From Rhizobium sp. WSM4643 (lineage in GTDB: Bacteria; Pseudomonadota; Alphaproteobacteria; Rhizobiales; Rhizobiaceae), in assembly GCF_025152745.1 (NCBI RefSeq), contig NZ_CP104040.1, forward strand, positions 310,001 through 374,000: 64,000 bases of DNA, written 5' to 3'. Positions 63,078-64,000 of this stretch are shown here, one piece after another. The notes beneath the pieces are model-generated. The model did no database searches. It saw only the letters and a list, made by a program, of their open reading frames with translations, and was not told where the DNA came from. A program made the position numbers and the translations under genes. How positions within the stretch are numbered: the first letter of the stretch is position 1; each line of letters begins with the position of its first letter.

Positions 63078-64000
63078 GCCTGGGGAACGGGACCGGTCGA
63101 AGCCCTGACGATCAGCTCGGTCTTCCAGAGCTCCTGGTCGGGGAAGGGGCCGGCCTGCTTCACGGTGCCGATCAGCCGCTGCGCAATGCGAACGCCCGCC
63201 GCCCGCAATGAAGAGCGCGTCGTCGTCAGCGGCACGGAAAAGCTTTCCGGTTTCAGCAGCGGCAGCACGTCGTCATGGGCGATCAGCGAGATATCCTCAC
63301 CGAGCCGCAATCCTGCCTGGTTGACCGCGCGGATCGCGCCGAGCGCCAGCACCGTACTGGAACAGAGGATCGCCGTTGGCCGCTCCGGCAATTGCAGAAA
63401 ATGTTCCATCGCCAGCAGGCCTTGCTCGTCCGTCATCAGCGCGTGGCTCATGCAACCCTCCGCGAGCGCGAGCCCGCGCTCGGCAAGGGCTGATATGACG
63501 CCGTTCTTCCTGCGGATGGCGAAATCGAGATGCATCGGTCCGTTCATTAGCGCAAAGCGCGTATGGCCGAGCTGCAGCAAGAGCCGCGTCGCATCGTAGA
63601 AGGCGCCTTCATTGTCGATATCGAGATAGGGATAGTCCGGCTCCGAACCGAAGGAGCGGCCGTGCACGACATAGGGCATCGACAGTGATTTCAACATGGC
63701 GAGCCGCGGGTCGTGGCCGCGCATATAGGCGACGAACAGGGCATCGACATTGCCGCTGATCGCAAGGCGGCGAAGGGCCGCTACCTCGTCATCCGGGTCG
63801 GCCGGCATGATGACGAAGTGGAAATCGTGGCGGACGGCCTCTTCGCCGAGCCCGGCCAGGAATTCACCGAAATGCACGTCGGACTGGTGGCCGGGCGCCG
63901 TCGGCATGACGAGGCCGATTGAGCCTGCCTTGCCGGTCGCAAGTCGCTGCGCTGCCTTGTTCGGCCGGTAGCCCGTCTCCTTGACAGCCTGGAGCACACG
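63074..64000 (-). CDS. LacI-family transcriptional regulator, C-terminal part
   Basis: The last 308 residues of a LacI/GalR-type repressor; the N-terminal helix-turn-helix lies beyond the right edge. The visible part begins in the end of the headpiece and hinge region (VKETGYRPNKAAQRLATGKA) and includes a periplasmic-binding-protein-like sugar domain (SIGLVMPTAPG; LLLQLGHTRFALMNGP; EDISLIAHDDVLPLLKPESF). In S. meliloti the alpha-glucoside repressor AglR lies at the corresponding end of the flagellar cluster, so this is a candidate aglR; the ligand cannot be told from sequence. Confidence 0.85.
   Translation of the reverse strand, partial: RVLQAVKETGYRPNKAAQRLATGKAGSIGLVMPTAPGHQSDVHFGEFLAGLGEEAVRHDFHFVIMPADPDDEVAALRRLAISGNVDALFVAYMRGHDPRLAMLKSLSMPYVVHGRSFGSEPDYPYLDIDNEGAFYDATRLLLQLGHTRFALMNGPMHLDFAIRRKNGVISALAERGLALAEGCMSHALMTDEQGLLAMEHFLQLPERPTAILCSSTVLALGAIRAVNQAGLRLGEDISLIAHDDVLPLLKPESFSVPLTTTRSSLRAAGVRIAQRLIGTVKQAGPFPDQELWKTELIVRASTGPVPQA

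Noticed and set aside
1..64000. CRISPR array, tRNA, rRNA, IS element or prophage
   Set aside because: No regularly spaced direct repeats, no cloverleaf-like or rRNA sequence and no transposase or integrase reading frame was recognised; the repeats present are short dispersed palindromic elements.

Overview
The window is a GC-rich alphaproteobacterial chromosome segment, almost certainly from a fast-growing Rhizobium of the R. leguminosarum / R. etli type. Three things point there. The chemotaxis operon has the rhizobial order icpA-cheS-cheY1-cheA-cheW-cheR-cheB-cheY2-cheD-cheT. It is followed by the rhizobial motility set (visN, visR, motB/motC/motE, rem, flaF, flbT and four tandem flagellins). 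Gaps between genes are filled with several families of dispersed palindromic repeats of the kind known from rhizobia. No rRNA, tRNA, CRISPR array, insertion sequence, prophage or plasmid function was seen.

Layout. 1-1.8 kb: the 3' end of a LuxR-type regulator, a stand-alone receiver protein and an oppositely oriented histidine kinase. 2-5.3 kb (minus strand): secDF fusion, a small membrane protein and a remnant of a Kef-type antiporter. 5.5-6.9 kb: a GT39-type membrane glycosyltransferase. 7.6-16.0 kb: ten-gene che operon, many genes joined by 4-nt overlaps, followed by fliF. A strong terminator separates fliF from visN-visR, which encode the subunits of the motility master regulator. 20.1-25.5 kb (minus strand): motA-fliM-fliN-fliG-flhB plus an unknown gene. 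25.7-34.8 kb (plus strand): flgF-fliI-orf-flgB-flgC-fliE-flgG-flgA-flgI-motE-flgH-fliL-fliP. 34.9-36.9 kb (minus strand): a TPR/GT41 glycosyltransferase divergent from the flagellins. 37.3-41.8 kb: flaA, flaB, flaC and a fourth, divergent flagellin. 42.0-53.8 kb: a FliH-like gene, motB, motC, fliK, a lytic transglycosylase, rem, flgE, flgK, flgL, flaF, flbT, flgD, fliQ. 54.0-58.9 kb: flhA, fliR and four small genes that look like fliJ, flgJ, flgN and a second fliL-like gene. 59.2-62 kb: two polysaccharide genes. 62.1-63 kb: folD. The right edge cuts a LacI-family regulator, possibly aglR.

How it works together. VisNR and Rem control transcription. CheA, fed by the soluble receptor IcpA and by receptors encoded elsewhere, phosphorylates CheY1 and CheY2; CheY2-P acts at the FliM/FliN/FliG switch, while CheY1 with CheS drains phosphate. 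MotA/MotB, with periplasmic MotC and MotE, power a proton-driven motor. FlhA/FlhB/FliP/FliQ/FliR with FliI export rod, hook and filament parts. FlaF and FlbT tune flagellin output after transcription. fliD, fliS, fliA, flgM and a recognisable fliO are not seen. fliH, fliJ and flgN are missing by obvious sequence, but small coiled-coil genes sit where they could fill those roles.

The most interesting signals are: (1) a FlmG-like TPR/GT41 enzyme next to four flagellins; (2) perfect CtrA-type boxes (TTAA-N7-TTAAC) upstream of flaC (two) and rem (one); (3) a duplicated flagellin leader of about 80 nt with a CCGG hairpin, a candidate FlbT target; (4) an IcpA whose expected haem-proximal histidine appears to be glutamate; (5) dispersed repeats that abut or supply the stop codons of at least six genes.
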